A DNA stretch of 59,605 nucleotides from NCBI RefSeq assembly GCF_014648495.1, contig NZ_BMRF01000034.1:1-59605 (forward strand). The letters are read 5' to 3'. The notes beneath the pieces were generated by a model that worked only from the letters and a program-made list of their open reading frames with translations, was not told where the DNA came from and ran no database searches. This DNA is from Actinomadura cremea (GTDB lineage: Bacteria > Actinomycetota > Actinomycetes > Streptosporangiales > Streptosporangiaceae). How positions within the stretch are numbered: the first letter of the stretch is position 1; every line of letters starts with the position of its first letter. A program made the position numbers and the translations under genes. Below, one piece after another: positions 15,830 through 23,972 of the stretch.

Positions 15830-16743
15830 CCGGCGCGCTCGCCGCGGGCGCCGCCGTCGGCGTCGGCCTGTACCTCCTGGTCAGGGCGCTGTTCCCGGCC
15901 CGTCCCGGCCTCGCCACCCGGATGGCCGCGCTGGACGCCGCGCGCCGCCGCGACCTCGACCCGCCGCAGCCCGGCCGGATCTCCCCGACCCTCGAACGCG
16001 TCGGCGGCCTGCGCGCCCGGCTCGGCGGCGAGCTCGCCCGGTTCTACGAGGCGCGCGGGTGGCGGCTGCGGTCCGTCCGCGCCGACCTGGCGATCACCGA
16101 GCGGTCGCTGGAGGCGTTCCTCGCGACGAAGTTCCTGCTGCCCGCCGCCGCGCTGCTGTTCATCCCGCTGGTCGTCGCGTACTTCGCGCTGCTCGGTCTC
16201 GGCACGTCCGTCCAGGTCCCGGTGTGGATCTGCGGACTGTTCGCGCTGCTGTTCTTCTTCTTCCCCGACATGCAGCTCAAGCAGGAGGCGCAGGCCCGCC
16301 GCCAGGACTTCCGGCACGTCGTCGGCGCGTTCCTCGACCTCGTCGCGATGAACCTGGCGGGCGGCCGCGGCGTCCCCGAGGCGCTCGTCAGCGCGGCGGG
16401 CGTCGGGGAGGGCTGGGGGATGCACCGCATCCGCGACGCCCTCGGCAACGCCCGCATCACCGGACGGACCCCCTGGCAGGCCCTCGGCGGTCTCGGCGAG
16501 GAACTGGACGTCGCCGAACTGCGCGACCTCGCCGGGGCGCTCGCCCTCGTCGCCGACGACGGCGCGCAGATCCGCAAATCGCTCGCCGCCCGCGCCGCGT
16601 CCATGCGCAGCCGGGAGCTGTCGGAGCTGGAGGGCAAGGCCGGCGAGCGGTCCCAGTCGATGCTCGTGGCGCAGCTCTTCCTGTGCGCCGGATTCCTGAT
16701 CTTCCTCGCGTACCCGGCGCTGATGCGGGTGCTGAGCGCATGA
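15826..16743 (+). CDS. tadC: TadC-like pilus inner-membrane platform protein
   Basis: 305 residues. N-terminal helix (GALAAGAAVGVGLYLLVRALF), a central hydrophobic pair (LLPAAALLFIPLVVAYFALL and VWICGLFALLFFFFPD), a T2SSF-type cytoplasmic domain (DFRHVVGAFLDLVAMNLAGGRGVPEAL) and a C-terminal helix (LFLCAGFLIFLAYPALM). The GTG start at 15826 overlaps the tadB stop (GTGA). It is the partner of TadB. The open frame extends upstream in tadB but is not supported there. Confidence 0.88.
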   Translation: MTGALAAGAAVGVGLYLLVRALFPARPGLATRMAALDAARRRDLDPPQPGRISPTLERVGGLRARLGGELARFYEARGWRLRSVRADLAITERSLEAFLATKFLLPAAALLFIPLVVAYFALLGLGTSVQVPVWICGLFALLFFFFPDMQLKQEAQARRQDFRHVVGAFLDLVAMNLAGGRGVPEALVSAAGVGEGWGMHRIRDALGNARITGRTPWQALGGLGEELDVAELRDLAGALALVADDGAQIRKSLAARAASMRSRELSELEGKAGERSQSMLVAQLFLCAGFLIFLAYPALMRVLSA

Positions 16744-16796
16744 CCGAACGTCTCGAACGGAAACCCGAATCCGCCCCCCTGGAGGTGCAGCGATGA
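16740..16796 (+). other. 18-codon bridging ORF between tadC and flp
   Basis: ATG at 16740 overlaps the tadC stop (ATGA), runs 18 codons and ends in a TGA that overlaps the Flp pilin ATG at 16793 (ATGA). The pilin ribosome-binding site (GGAGG) lies inside it. Codon choice is not GC3-biased, so the product is probably not selected; the ORF keeps ribosomes on the message across the gap. Confidence 0.3.
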
Positions 16797-17014
16797 GGCC
16801 GCCGAACCCGATGAACGATCCGTCCGTCGCCTACCTGCGCGCCGTGCTGGACGACCGGCTCGCACGGCTGCGCGACGAGGACGAACGCAGCCGCGGCGCG
16901 TCCGCGATCGAGTGGGCGATCATCACCGCCATTCTAGCCGCCATCGCGATCGCGATCGGCGGGGTCATCATGACCAAGGTGCAGGACAAGGCCAACAGCA
17001 TCAACACGGGCTGA
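16793..17014 (+). CDS. flp: Flp-type prepilin
   Basis: 73 residues. A charged leader ends at SRG, followed by the mature N-terminus ASAIEWAIITAILAAIAI, giving Gly at -1 and Glu at +5, the prepilin-peptidase motif of Flp pilins, then a hydrophobic helix and a short polar tail (TKVQDKANSINTG). It should be the major subunit of the appendage. The leader, about 40 residues, is longer than in classical Flp. GGAGG precedes the ATG. No prepilin peptidase gene is in the window. Confidence 0.85.
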   Translation: MRPPNPMNDPSVAYLRAVLDDRLARLRDEDERSRGASAIEWAIITAILAAIAIAIGGVIMTKVQDKANSINTG

Positions 17015-17019
17015 CCGCC

Positions 17020-17460
17020 GTGCGGCGGTTCGTCCGGCGCCTCCGGTCGCACGACGCCGGAGCGTCGTCGATGGAGCTCGCGCTGCTCACCCCGGTGCTC
17101 ATCCTCGTCCTGCTCACCGTCGTGCAGTTCGCGATGGTGTTCCACGCGCGGCACGTCGCGCTCGCCGCCGCCCAGTCCGGCGCCCGCGTCGCCCGGACCG
17201 CGCCGGCCGGCGGCGGCTGGCAGGGCGAGGCGGTCGCGCGGGCCGAGCGCGACGTGCGCGAGGTCGGCCCGAACCTGCTCGGCGGGCTGTCGATCACCTC
17301 GGGCGAGGTGAACGACGAGCGCTGGGTCGAGGTGAGCGGGGAGGCCGTGGCCGTCATCCCGTTCATGACCTTCCACGTGTCGCAGCGGTCCCAGGGGCCG
17401 GTCGAGTGCTTCCGGCCGGACGTCGGCGCGGGCACCGCCTGCGAGGGAGGCGCCCCGTGA
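17020..17460 (+). CDS. TadE-like pseudopilin 1
   Basis: 146 residues from GTG 17020, five bases after the pilin stop. Short basic leader, then the processing site AG|ASSMELALLTPVLILVLLTVVQF with Glu at +5 and a long hydrophobic helix typical of TadE minor pseudopilins. The rest is a small exported domain with two cysteines near the C-terminus (VECFRPD, TACEGG). It is probably a minor component that supports assembly. Its TGA overlaps the next GTG. Confidence 0.85.
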   Translation: MRRFVRRLRSHDAGASSMELALLTPVLILVLLTVVQFAMVFHARHVALAAAQSGARVARTAPAGGGWQGEAVARAERDVREVGPNLLGGLSITSGEVNDERWVEVSGEAVAVIPFMTFHVSQRSQGPVECFRPDVGAGTACEGGAP

Positions 17461-17948
17461 GCCGGGGCGTGGGCCGGGCCGTGGGCCGGGGCGTGGGCCG
17501 GGGCGTGGGCCGGGCCGTGGTGCTTCGTGCGCGCGATCGGGGGTCGATGTCGCTGGAGATGGTCCTCGTCACGCCCATCTTCGTCGCGTTCCTGCTGATC
17601 CTCGCGGGCGCCGGGCGGCTCGTGGACGCGCAGAGCCAGATGGACGGCGCCGCCCGCGACGCCGCGCGCGCCGCGTCCATCGCCCGCAGCGCGGGGACCG
17701 CGCGCGCGTTCGCCGCCGACACCGCCGCCGCCGGGCTGCGCGGCACGTCCTGGTGCGCGGGCGGTCCGAGCGTGATGACGGACGTGTCCGGCTGGGGCCC
17801 CGGCGGGCGCGTCACCGTCGAGATCGCCTGCGACGTCGACCTCGGCGACCTCGCGTTCATCGGGCTGCCCGGGACGAAACGCCTGGTCGGCCGCGCCGTC
17901 GCCCCCATCGACACCTACACCTACCGGGGCGGAGGCGACGGCCTGTGA
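17457..17948 (+). CDS. TadE-like pseudopilin 2
   Basis: 163 residues. GTG 17457 overlaps the previous stop (GTGA). The leader is unusual, a run of G-V/A-G-R repeats from a 12-bp tandem repeat, then DRG|SMSLEMVLVTPIFVAFLLIL with Glu at +5, a hydrophobic helix, and an exported domain with two cysteines (SWCAGG, EIACDVD). A later start (ATG at 17548) would remove the repeat leader but also most of the processing site, so the GTG is preferred. It overlaps the next gene by four bases. Confidence 0.82.
   Translation: MSRGVGRAVGRGVGRGVGRAVVLRARDRGSMSLEMVLVTPIFVAFLLILAGAGRLVDAQSQMDGAARDAARAASIARSAGTARAFAADTAAAGLRGTSWCAGGPSVMTDVSGWGPGGRVTVEIACDVDLGDLAFIGLPGTKRLVGRAVAPIDTYTYRGGGDGL
17461..17518 (+). 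repeat. 12-bp tandem repeat in leader of TadE-like gene
   Basis: Nearly five copies of a 12-bp unit of the form GGGCCGGGSCGT, encoding the GVGRAVGRGVGR run before the pseudopilin processing site. In-frame slippage would lengthen or shorten only the positively charged leader. Confidence 0.75.
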
Positions 17949-18427
17949 CGACCTTCGGCCTCCGGCGCGACGCGGGCGCGAACGCGGGCGCGGGCGCGGG
18001 CCCGAACCCGGACGCCCGGGACCGCGGGACCGTCTCCCTCTACGTCGTCCTGTTCACCCCGGTCGTCTTCCTCCTCGCCGGGCTGCTGGTGGACGGCGGC
18101 CTCGCCATCCACGCGCGGCAGCGCGCCGCCGACATGGCCGAGCAGGCCGCCCGCGCCGGCGCCGACGAGATCGACCTCGCCGCGCTGCGCGCGACCGGCG
18201 ACCCCGTCATCGACCCCGGCCGCGCCCGCGCCGCCGCCTGCGACCTCCTCTCCGCGTACGGGGAGGAGGTGACGGGCGCGCGGTGCGAGGCGTCCGCGGC
18301 GGCCGTGAACGTCACCGTGCAGATCAGCGTGCGGCCCCAGTTCCTCGCGATCTTCCCGGGGTTCGGCGAGTTCACGATGACCTCGGACGCCACCGCCCGT
18401 CCGGTCACGGGGGGAGACGCGGGATGA
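17945..18427 (+). CDS. TadG-like pilus-associated protein
   Basis: 160 residues; GTG 17945 overlaps the previous stop. Gly/Ala-rich leader, then DRG|TVSLYVVLFTPVVFLLAGLLVDGGLAIHARQRAADMAEQAARAGA, the N-terminal signature of TadG/TadE-type proteins. Position +5 is Tyr rather than Glu, so it may not be processed or packed like a pilin. The exported domain ends in VQISVRPQFLAIFPGFGEFTM. It is much shorter than proteobacterial TadG (no vWA domain), as usual in actinobacteria. Confidence 0.8.
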   Translation: MTTFGLRRDAGANAGAGAGPNPDARDRGTVSLYVVLFTPVVFLLAGLLVDGGLAIHARQRAADMAEQAARAGADEIDLAALRATGDPVIDPGRARAAACDLLSAYGEEVTGARCEASAAAVNVTVQISVRPQFLAIFPGFGEFTMTSDATARPVTGGDAG

Positions 18428-18480
18428 CCCTCCGTTTTACGATGTCGAACACGTTGTTCAGGGACCGGAGAGCGCGATGA
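18424..18480 (+). other. 18-codon bridging ORF between tadG-like gene and LysM/SARP gene
   Basis: ATG 18424 overlaps the TadG-like stop (ATGA); the 18-codon frame ends in a TGA overlapping the ATG at 18477 of the next gene. The same geometry and length occur at 16740-16796. The codons look non-coding, so a coupling function is more likely than a peptide. Confidence 0.3.
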
Positions 18481-21446
18481 CGACGCGGCACGGGCACAGA
18501 CGACCGCCCGCACGGGCGCGGGGACGCAGGAGCGCGGGCGACGTCCTGGCCGGGATCGGCGCGCTGGCCGCGCTGGCGGCACTGCTCGCCGGCGTCCCCT
18601 TCGCGCTGCTCACCCTGTTCGGTTCGCCCATCCCGGCCGAACCGCCCACGCTCGACGACCTCACCCGCCGCGTCGGCCCCGGCTCGATGATCACGATCCT
18701 CGCCGCGCTGGTCTGGCTCGCGTGGCTGCAGCTCGCCGTCTGCGTGATCGTCGAGGTGTACGCGGGCGTCCGCGGCGTCGGCGTCCCCGCCCGGGTACCG
18801 CTCGCGGGCGGCACGCAGTCGCTCGTGCACCGCCTCGTCGTCACCGCGCTGCTGCTGTTCACCACCGCCACCGCGATCGTCCCGGCGTTCTCGGGCGGCG
18901 GGCTCTCGCAGGGCCCGCCCGTCCAGGCCCGGTCGCAGGAGTTCCGGCCAGCCCCGGACCCGGCGGCCGTGCGGCCGGTCGCCGCGACCTCGCCCGACAC
19001 CGGCACGAACACCGCGCTCGCGGCCGAGCCCCTGCAGAAGGCCGCGACGACGAAGATCTACCGGGTGGAGCCGCCCGAGGGCCGCCACCACGAGAGCCTC
19101 TGGGAGATCGCCGAGAAGTGCCTGGGGGAGGGGCGGCGGTACAACGAGATCTACGAGCTGAACAAGGGCCACGTCCAGCCGGACGGGACGCGCCTGACGA
19201 TCGCGAGCCTGATCCGTCCCGGCTGGGTGCTGGAGATGCCCGCCGACGCGAAGGGCGCGCAGGTCGTGCAGGCCGAGGACCTGGACGAGTACTACCGCTA
19301 CGGCCACGCGGTCCCCGACCGGCCCGCGCCCGCCCCCGACCCCGAACCGGCGCCCGCGCCGCCGCGGACGCCCGCGCCCGACGCCCCCGCGCCGGAAGCC
19401 TCGGCCCCCGCGACCCCGGCCCCCGACGCACCCGCGCCCGAGCCGGAGGCGCCGCGACCGGCCGAGGATCCGCCCGCGGCCGTCCCGCCGGCCGGCGAGA
19501 TGACGGGCGGCGCCGACAGCGGCGGCGCGCCCGTCCCCGGCCAGCGGGACGCCGCCGACGACGGGTCCTCCCTCGACCTCGACCCGACGTTCGACCTCGA
19601 ATGGCCGCAGGGCCTCGCCGTCGCGTCCCTGCTCGCCGCCGGGGTGCTCACCGCGCTCGGCCGCCGCCGCCGCGCGCAGATGTGGCACCGCGCGTTCGGC
19701 CACATGATCGTCCGGCCGCGGGGACGGGCCGCCGAGGCCGAGCGGGCGCTGCGGTTCGGCGCCGACGAGGACGGCGCCCGCCTGCTCGACCTCGGCCTGC
19801 GGCACATGTCGAAGTCGATGGCGGCGGGCGGCCGGGCCATGCCGACCGTCTTCGGCGTCCACCTCGGGCACGGCAGCCTCGACCTGTGGATCGCGCCCGC
19901 CGACCGCAACCCGCCGTCCCCCTGGGAGGCGTTCGACGACGGCCAGGTGTGGCGGCTGCGCGCCGACGCGCTGCCCGGCCTGGAGGCGTCCGGCCTCGCC
20001 GACGTCCTCGCCCCGTACCCGGGCCTCGTCTCCATCGGCACCAACGCCAACGGCCGGATCCTCGTCGACCTCGAGGCCGCGCACGGCCTCGTCGCGCTGC
20101 GCGGCCCCGACGAGGGGCGCCGCGCCGTGCTCGCCGCGCTCGCCCTCGAACTCGCCACCAACCGCTGGTCCGACCACATGCGGATCACGCTCGTCGGGTT
20201 CGACAACGAGCTCGGCGAGGGCCTCACCGAACTCGCGCCCGACCGCGTCCGCGCCGTCGCGCACCTGTCCGACGCGCTCCCCGAGCTCGAGGGACGGGCC
20301 GAGGAGGTGCGGCAGGCGCTCGCCGCGTCCGGCGTCGACTCCGTCCTCACCGGACGCTGCCGCGGCGTGTTCGGCGAGGCGTGGATGCCGCACTACCTGA
20401 TCATGGCCGACCAGCCGACCGCCGAGGAGGCGGACCGGCTCGTCGCGCTCGCCCGCACCGGCACGCGGATGGCCGCCGGGTACATCGTCCCCGGTGACGT
20501 CCAGGGCGCCACCTGGGCCTGGGACCTCGACGAGACGGGCCGCCTGCACGCGGGCGTCCTCGGCTTCGACGTCGACGCCCAGCGCGTCACCGACGACCAG
20601 TACCGCGGCGTGTTCGAGCTGTTCCGCGCGGCGGGCGCCGTCGAGTCCGTGCCGATCCCCGACGAGGGCGAACCGCCCGAGGTGCGCGAGTCGTCGGTCG
20701 ACATCCGCGTCCTCGGCCCCATCGAGGTCGTCGCGCCCGGCCCGATGGACGAGAGCCGCCGCGAGCTGTGCACCGAACTCCTCATCCACCTGGCCGCGCA
20801 CCCGAACGGGGTCCACCCGACCGTTCTCGCCGGGGCGATCTGGCCGCGCGGCGTCAGCGCGGGCGTCCGCGACGCGTGCGTCGCCCGCGTCTCCGACTGG
20901 CTCGGCCGCGACGCGCGCGGCCGTCCCAACCTGTACTACGACGAGCGCGGCCGGATCCGGCTCGGCTCCGAGGTCCGCGTCGACCTCGCCGTGTTCCGCT
21001 GGCTCGTGTGGCGCTCCGCCGCCGAACCCGCGTCCGAGGCCGCCTACATGTCGTACGCGCTCGACCTCGTGCGCGGGCCCCTGCTCGCCGACCGCCCCCG
21101 CGGCCGGTACTCCTGGCTCGCCGGGCACGACCTCGAGTACGAGGCCGCCGCCCGCACCATCGACGTCGCGCACCGCCTCGTCGTCCTGCGCCTCGACGAG
21201 GGCGACGCCCGCGGCGCCGTCTCCGCCGCCCGCGCCGGCCTCCGCCTCGCCCCCGACGACGAGGGCCTGTGGCGCGACCTCCTGCGCGCCACGCACGCCA
21301 TGGGCGACCCCGCGCAGGTCCGCGTCGCCGTCGACGAGCTCCGCGCCCGCCTCGGCCGGGACGCCCTGTTCGACCGGCTCCAGCCCGAGACCGAGGCGCT
21401 GATCGAGGAACTCGTCCCCGAATGGGCCCGCGCCCCCGCCCGCTGA
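18477..21446 (+). CDS. Membrane LysM protein fused to SARP-like (wHTH-BTAD) regulator
   Basis: 989 residues. Three N-terminal transmembrane helices (about 21-49, 70-97, 117-138), a LysM domain (about 193-257: YRVEPPEGRHHESLWEIA, then RYNEIYELNKG and IRPGWVLEMP), a long Pro/Ala-rich linker (280-370), a fourth helix (376-395) ending in RRRRAQ, a middle domain, then a winged-helix segment from about 740 (VDIRVLGPIEVV) and a BTAD helical repeat (850-985). With the N-terminus inside, LysM is outside and the DNA-binding half inside, a ToxR-like layout. BTAD/LysM proteins are known beside actinobacterial tad loci. It may adjust pilus or wall genes to peptidoglycan contact. It is the last gene of the operon. 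Confidence 0.85.
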   Translation: MTTRHGHRRPPARARGRRSAGDVLAGIGALAALAALLAGVPFALLTLFGSPIPAEPPTLDDLTRRVGPGSMITILAALVWLAWLQLAVCVIVEVYAGVRGVGVPARVPLAGGTQSLVHRLVVTALLLFTTATAIVPAFSGGGLSQGPPVQARSQEFRPAPDPAAVRPVAATSPDTGTNTALAAEPLQKAATTKIYRVEPPEGRHHESLWEIAEKCLGEGRRYNEIYELNKGHVQPDGTRLTIASLIRPGWVLEMPADAKGAQVVQAEDLDEYYRYGHAVPDRPAPAPDPEPAPAPPRTPAPDAPAPEASAPATPAPDAPAPEPEAPRPAEDPPAAVPPAGEMTGGADSGGAPVPGQRDAADDGSSLDLDPTFDLEWPQGLAVASLLAAGVLTALGRRRRAQMWHRAFGHMIVRPRGRAAEAERALRFGADEDGARLLDLGLRHMSKSMAAGGRAMPTVFGVHLGHGSLDLWIAPADRNPPSPWEAFDDGQVWRLRADALPGLEASGLADVLAPYPGLVSIGTNANGRILVDLEAAHGLVALRGPDEGRRAVLAALALELATNRWSDHMRITLVGFDNELGEGLTELAPDRVRAVAHLSDALPELEGRAEEVRQALAASGVDSVLTGRCRGVFGEAWMPHYLIMADQPTAEEADRLVALARTGTRMAAGYIVPGDVQGATWAWDLDETGRLHAGVLGFDVDAQRVTDDQYRGVFELFRAAGAVESVPIPDEGEPPEVRESSVDIRVLGPIEVVAPGPMDESRRELCTELLIHLAAHPNGVHPTVLAGAIWPRGVSAGVRDACVARVSDWLGRDARGRPNLYYDERGRIRLGSEVRVDLAVFRWLVWRSAAEPASEAAYMSYALDLVRGPLLADRPRGRYSWLAGHDLEYEAAARTIDVAHRLVVLRLDEGDARGAVSAARAGLRLAPDDEGLWRDLLRATHAMGDPAQVRVAVDELRARLGRDALFDRLQPETEALIEELVPEWARAPAR

Positions 21447-21469
21447 CGCCTCCGGCGGCCGGTCAGCGG
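21440..21469. terminator. Bidirectional terminator holding both stop codons
   Basis: CCGCTGAC (21440-21447) and GTCAGCGG (21462-21469) are perfect inverted arms with further GC pairing inside. The left arm contains the TGA of the LysM/SARP gene, and the right arm contains the reverse-strand TGA of the convergent YncE-like gene. Confidence 0.65.
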
Positions 21470-22722
21470 TACTGGCCGGTGCCGCCGAGCGAGTACCGGC
21501 CCGGCTGCGGGTGGACGGCCAGGGACGTGGGGCGCCCGCTCACCCGGACGCGGTGCAGGACGCGGCCCGTGCCGGTCGAGACCGCGTACACGGTGCCGGA
21601 CCGGTCGGCGAGCCACAGCGCGGTGCCGTCGGACGACACGCCGCCGACGACGGGGGCGGCCCGGCCCGGCAGCGGCCACCGGGCGGCGACGCGGCGGGTG
21701 CGGAAGTCGACGGCGGTGAGGACGCCGGCGCCCGCGACGAACAGGCGGCGCGCGTCCCGGCCGACGGCGAGGCCCGCGGCGCCCGGCGAGGTGTGCAGGA
21801 AGCCGGCGGCGGCGAGCGTCACGGCGTCGACGAGCCAGACGCCTCCCCTGGCGGCGTCCGCGACGTAGAAGGCGCGCCCGTCGGGGGAGAGCCGGACGTC
21901 GCCGGGGCGCGCCCCCGCGGGCAGGCGCAGGGTCCGGGTGACGCGCCGGGCCCGGACGTCCACGCCGACGAGGGCGCCCGCGCCGGTGCAGGACGCGACG
22001 AGGTGGCGGCCGCTCGGGGAGAAGTCGGCGTGGCGGGCGGCGCACGGCATCGGGATCGCGGCGCGGGGCAGCATCGTGCGCGGGTCGCGGATCCCGACGC
22101 GGCGGGGCCGCCGGGACAGCACGAGCGCCGTCCCGCCGTCCGGGGTGAAGTACAGGCCCGCGGGGTCGGGCACCGGCACCGCGGGGCCCCGCGTACCGTC
22201 CGGCCCGACGGGGACGAGCGCGCCGGGCCGGACGTCCGCGACCCACAGGCGGCGCATGTCCCAGGACGGGACGACGCGGGCGGCGCGGCCCGCCGGGAGG
22301 CGGCCGACGACGCGGAGCCGGAGCGGGTCGACGACGTCGACCGACGGGCCGGTGGCGACGTACAGGCGGCGCGGCATGCCGCGGGCGGCGGGTGCGAGCA
22401 TGCCGGGGCCGGTGGCGGCGTACACGCGCCCGCCGGTGGGCGGGGCCGGCCGCTCAGGGGCACGGGCCGGGTCGCGGGCCGGGTCGCGGGCCGGGTCGCG
22501 GGCCGGGCGCGGCGTCCGCAGTTCGACGTAGGGCGCGGCGCCGCCGAGCCCCACGACCGGGGCGTCCGGGCCGCCCTCGCCGGGGCGGTGGAACGGCACG
22601 GCCGGCTCGCACGCGGCGACGGTCCCGGACGCCAGGACGAACGCGGCGGCCACCGGCAGCGCGGCGGCCGGCGCGAGCGCGGTGCGGGCGCCGCGGCGCC
22701 GCCGTCGAAGCAAGGCCCTCAC
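21463..22722 (-). CDS. YncE-like beta-propeller lipoprotein
   Basis: 419 residues. Basic start (RALLRRRRRG), hydrophobic signal segment and a lipobox VAAC with Cys38, so a lipoprotein anchored on the outer face. Then a low-complexity spacer with DPAR repeats and a seven-blade-type propeller of YncE/NHL kind (RLYVATGPSVDVVDPLRLRVVGRLP, DVRLSPDGRAFYVAD, VGRDARRLFVAG, GVSSDGTALWLAD). The role is unknown; such proteins are often binding scaffolds. The start is GTG 22722 with a weak ribosome-binding site. It is convergent with the pilus operon. Confidence 0.8.
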   Translation of the reverse strand: MRALLRRRRRGARTALAPAAALPVAAAFVLASGTVAACEPAVPFHRPGEGGPDAPVVGLGGAAPYVELRTPRPARDPARDPARDPARAPERPAPPTGGRVYAATGPGMLAPAARGMPRRLYVATGPSVDVVDPLRLRVVGRLPAGRAARVVPSWDMRRLWVADVRPGALVPVGPDGTRGPAVPVPDPAGLYFTPDGGTALVLSRRPRRVGIRDPRTMLPRAAIPMPCAARHADFSPSGRHLVASCTGAGALVGVDVRARRVTRTLRLPAGARPGDVRLSPDGRAFYVADAARGGVWLVDAVTLAAAGFLHTSPGAAGLAVGRDARRLFVAGAGVLTAVDFRTRRVAARWPLPGRAAPVVGGVSSDGTALWLADRSGTVYAVSTGTGRVLHRVRVSGRPTSLAVHPQPGRYSLGGTGQYR

Positions 22723-22789
22723 CCCCGGCGGGGACTGTACCGGGCGGCGACTCGCCGTGTCCGTGCAATCGCGAAACGTATGCGGTGGT

Positions 22790-23854
22790 TCAGTCCGACT
22801 TGCCGATGCCGATGCCGAACTCGCGGTACACCCGCTCCCAGAAGCCGTCCCGCAGCCAGGTACGGGCCTCCTGGTAGGGACGCAGGGAGCCGCCGAGCTC
22901 CTTCTCGGCCTCGATCAGCAGCTCCTTGTCGATCACCGGCGGCAGGATCGGGCCGGGCAGCAGGTCGCGGATGTTGTCCCGGCCCCGCTCGAAGATCCAC
23001 TTCTGGGCGACGTGCTCGCCGATCTCGAGCATGTGGTCGCGTTCCGGGCCGAGCCGGCCGTCCGACTGCGTCCCGGCGGTGTTGTTCATGGACGCGGCGA
23101 CGGTCGCGGGCGTCGCGTTCCCGCTCGCGACCGGCACCGTCCCGGCGCGGACGGCCGCCGCCGCGACGGCGGGCTTGACCGCCGGGGGCCGTCCGGCGAA
23201 CACCTGCGACGGGGACGGGACGGGGCTGGTGCGGCGCTCGGCGGCCTCGCGCACCGCGGCGGCCGTCCCCGGCGCGGGCACCGGCAGGACCTTCGCCTTC
23301 GTGAAGTACGGGCGCAGGAAGTCGGCGGGCAGCACCTCGACCGTGTCGGACTCCCACACGAGCCATTCGGCCTGGTTCGACCCGTGCGTCGGCTCCACGC
23401 CCCACAGGTGCACGCGGACGCCGTACCGCTGGGCCGCCTCGACGGCGGGGAGCATGTCCTCGTCCCCGGCGAGCAGCACGGCGTCGGTGATCGCGCGGTG
23501 CCGGGCGAGGGCCTCGAGGTCGGCGCGGAGCTGGGCGTCCACGCCCTTCTGCTGGCCCTGGGCGTTCAGGTTGCCGAGCCGCAGCTTCACCAGCGGCAGG
23601 TTCGCGATCACCCGCTGGTCGACGGTCGGCTGCTTCTTCGGCGCCGCGTCGAACCAGTACACCCGCAGCAGCTCGCCGAGCAACTGGTCGTCGGCGTGGC
23701 TGGTCAGAGCCTTGATCAGCTTCTCGGCGGCGACCCGGTACTCGCGCCGGGAACCGCAGCCGAGCAGCAGCGCCCCGGAGGCCGCGAAGAGGTATCCCGC
23801 GTCGACGAAGATGGCGTAGCGCGCGGGCTGTGGGACGAACTCCGAGGTGGCCAT
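22790..23854 (-). CDS. NYN (PIN-like) domain protein
   Basis: 354 residues. The N-terminal half is an NYN/LabA-like nuclease fold: YAIFVDAGYLFA with the first acidic residue, VDAQLRADLEAL, and DAVLLAGDEDMLPAVEAAQRYGVRVHLWG with the later acidic cluster, which is the expected metal site. A linker (about 210-275) leads to a C-terminal helical domain (MLEIGEHVAQKWIFERGRDNI) common in actinobacterial NYN proteins. It is presumed to be an RNase or RNA-binding protein. The ATG at 23854 is chosen; GTG codons upstream are less likely. TAAGGT lies just upstream, so it may have its own promoter. Confidence 0.85.
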   Translation of the reverse strand: MATSEFVPQPARYAIFVDAGYLFAASGALLLGCGSRREYRVAAEKLIKALTSHADDQLLGELLRVYWFDAAPKKQPTVDQRVIANLPLVKLRLGNLNAQGQQKGVDAQLRADLEALARHRAITDAVLLAGDEDMLPAVEAAQRYGVRVHLWGVEPTHGSNQAEWLVWESDTVEVLPADFLRPYFTKAKVLPVPAPGTAAAVREAAERRTSPVPSPSQVFAGRPPAVKPAVAAAAVRAGTVPVASGNATPATVAASMNNTAGTQSDGRLGPERDHMLEIGEHVAQKWIFERGRDNIRDLLPGPILPPVIDKELLIEAEKELGGSLRPYQEARTWLRDGFWERVYREFGIGIGKSD

Positions 23855-23972
23855 GGCCTTCCACCTTATTCGTGTGGAGGCCCCCACTGGGCGCGAACCA
23901 CGGTTACATGTCGTTTCGGCCGGTCGGCGGGAACGTGGCCGCCGACCGGCCGATCAGCCGCACGTCAGCACG

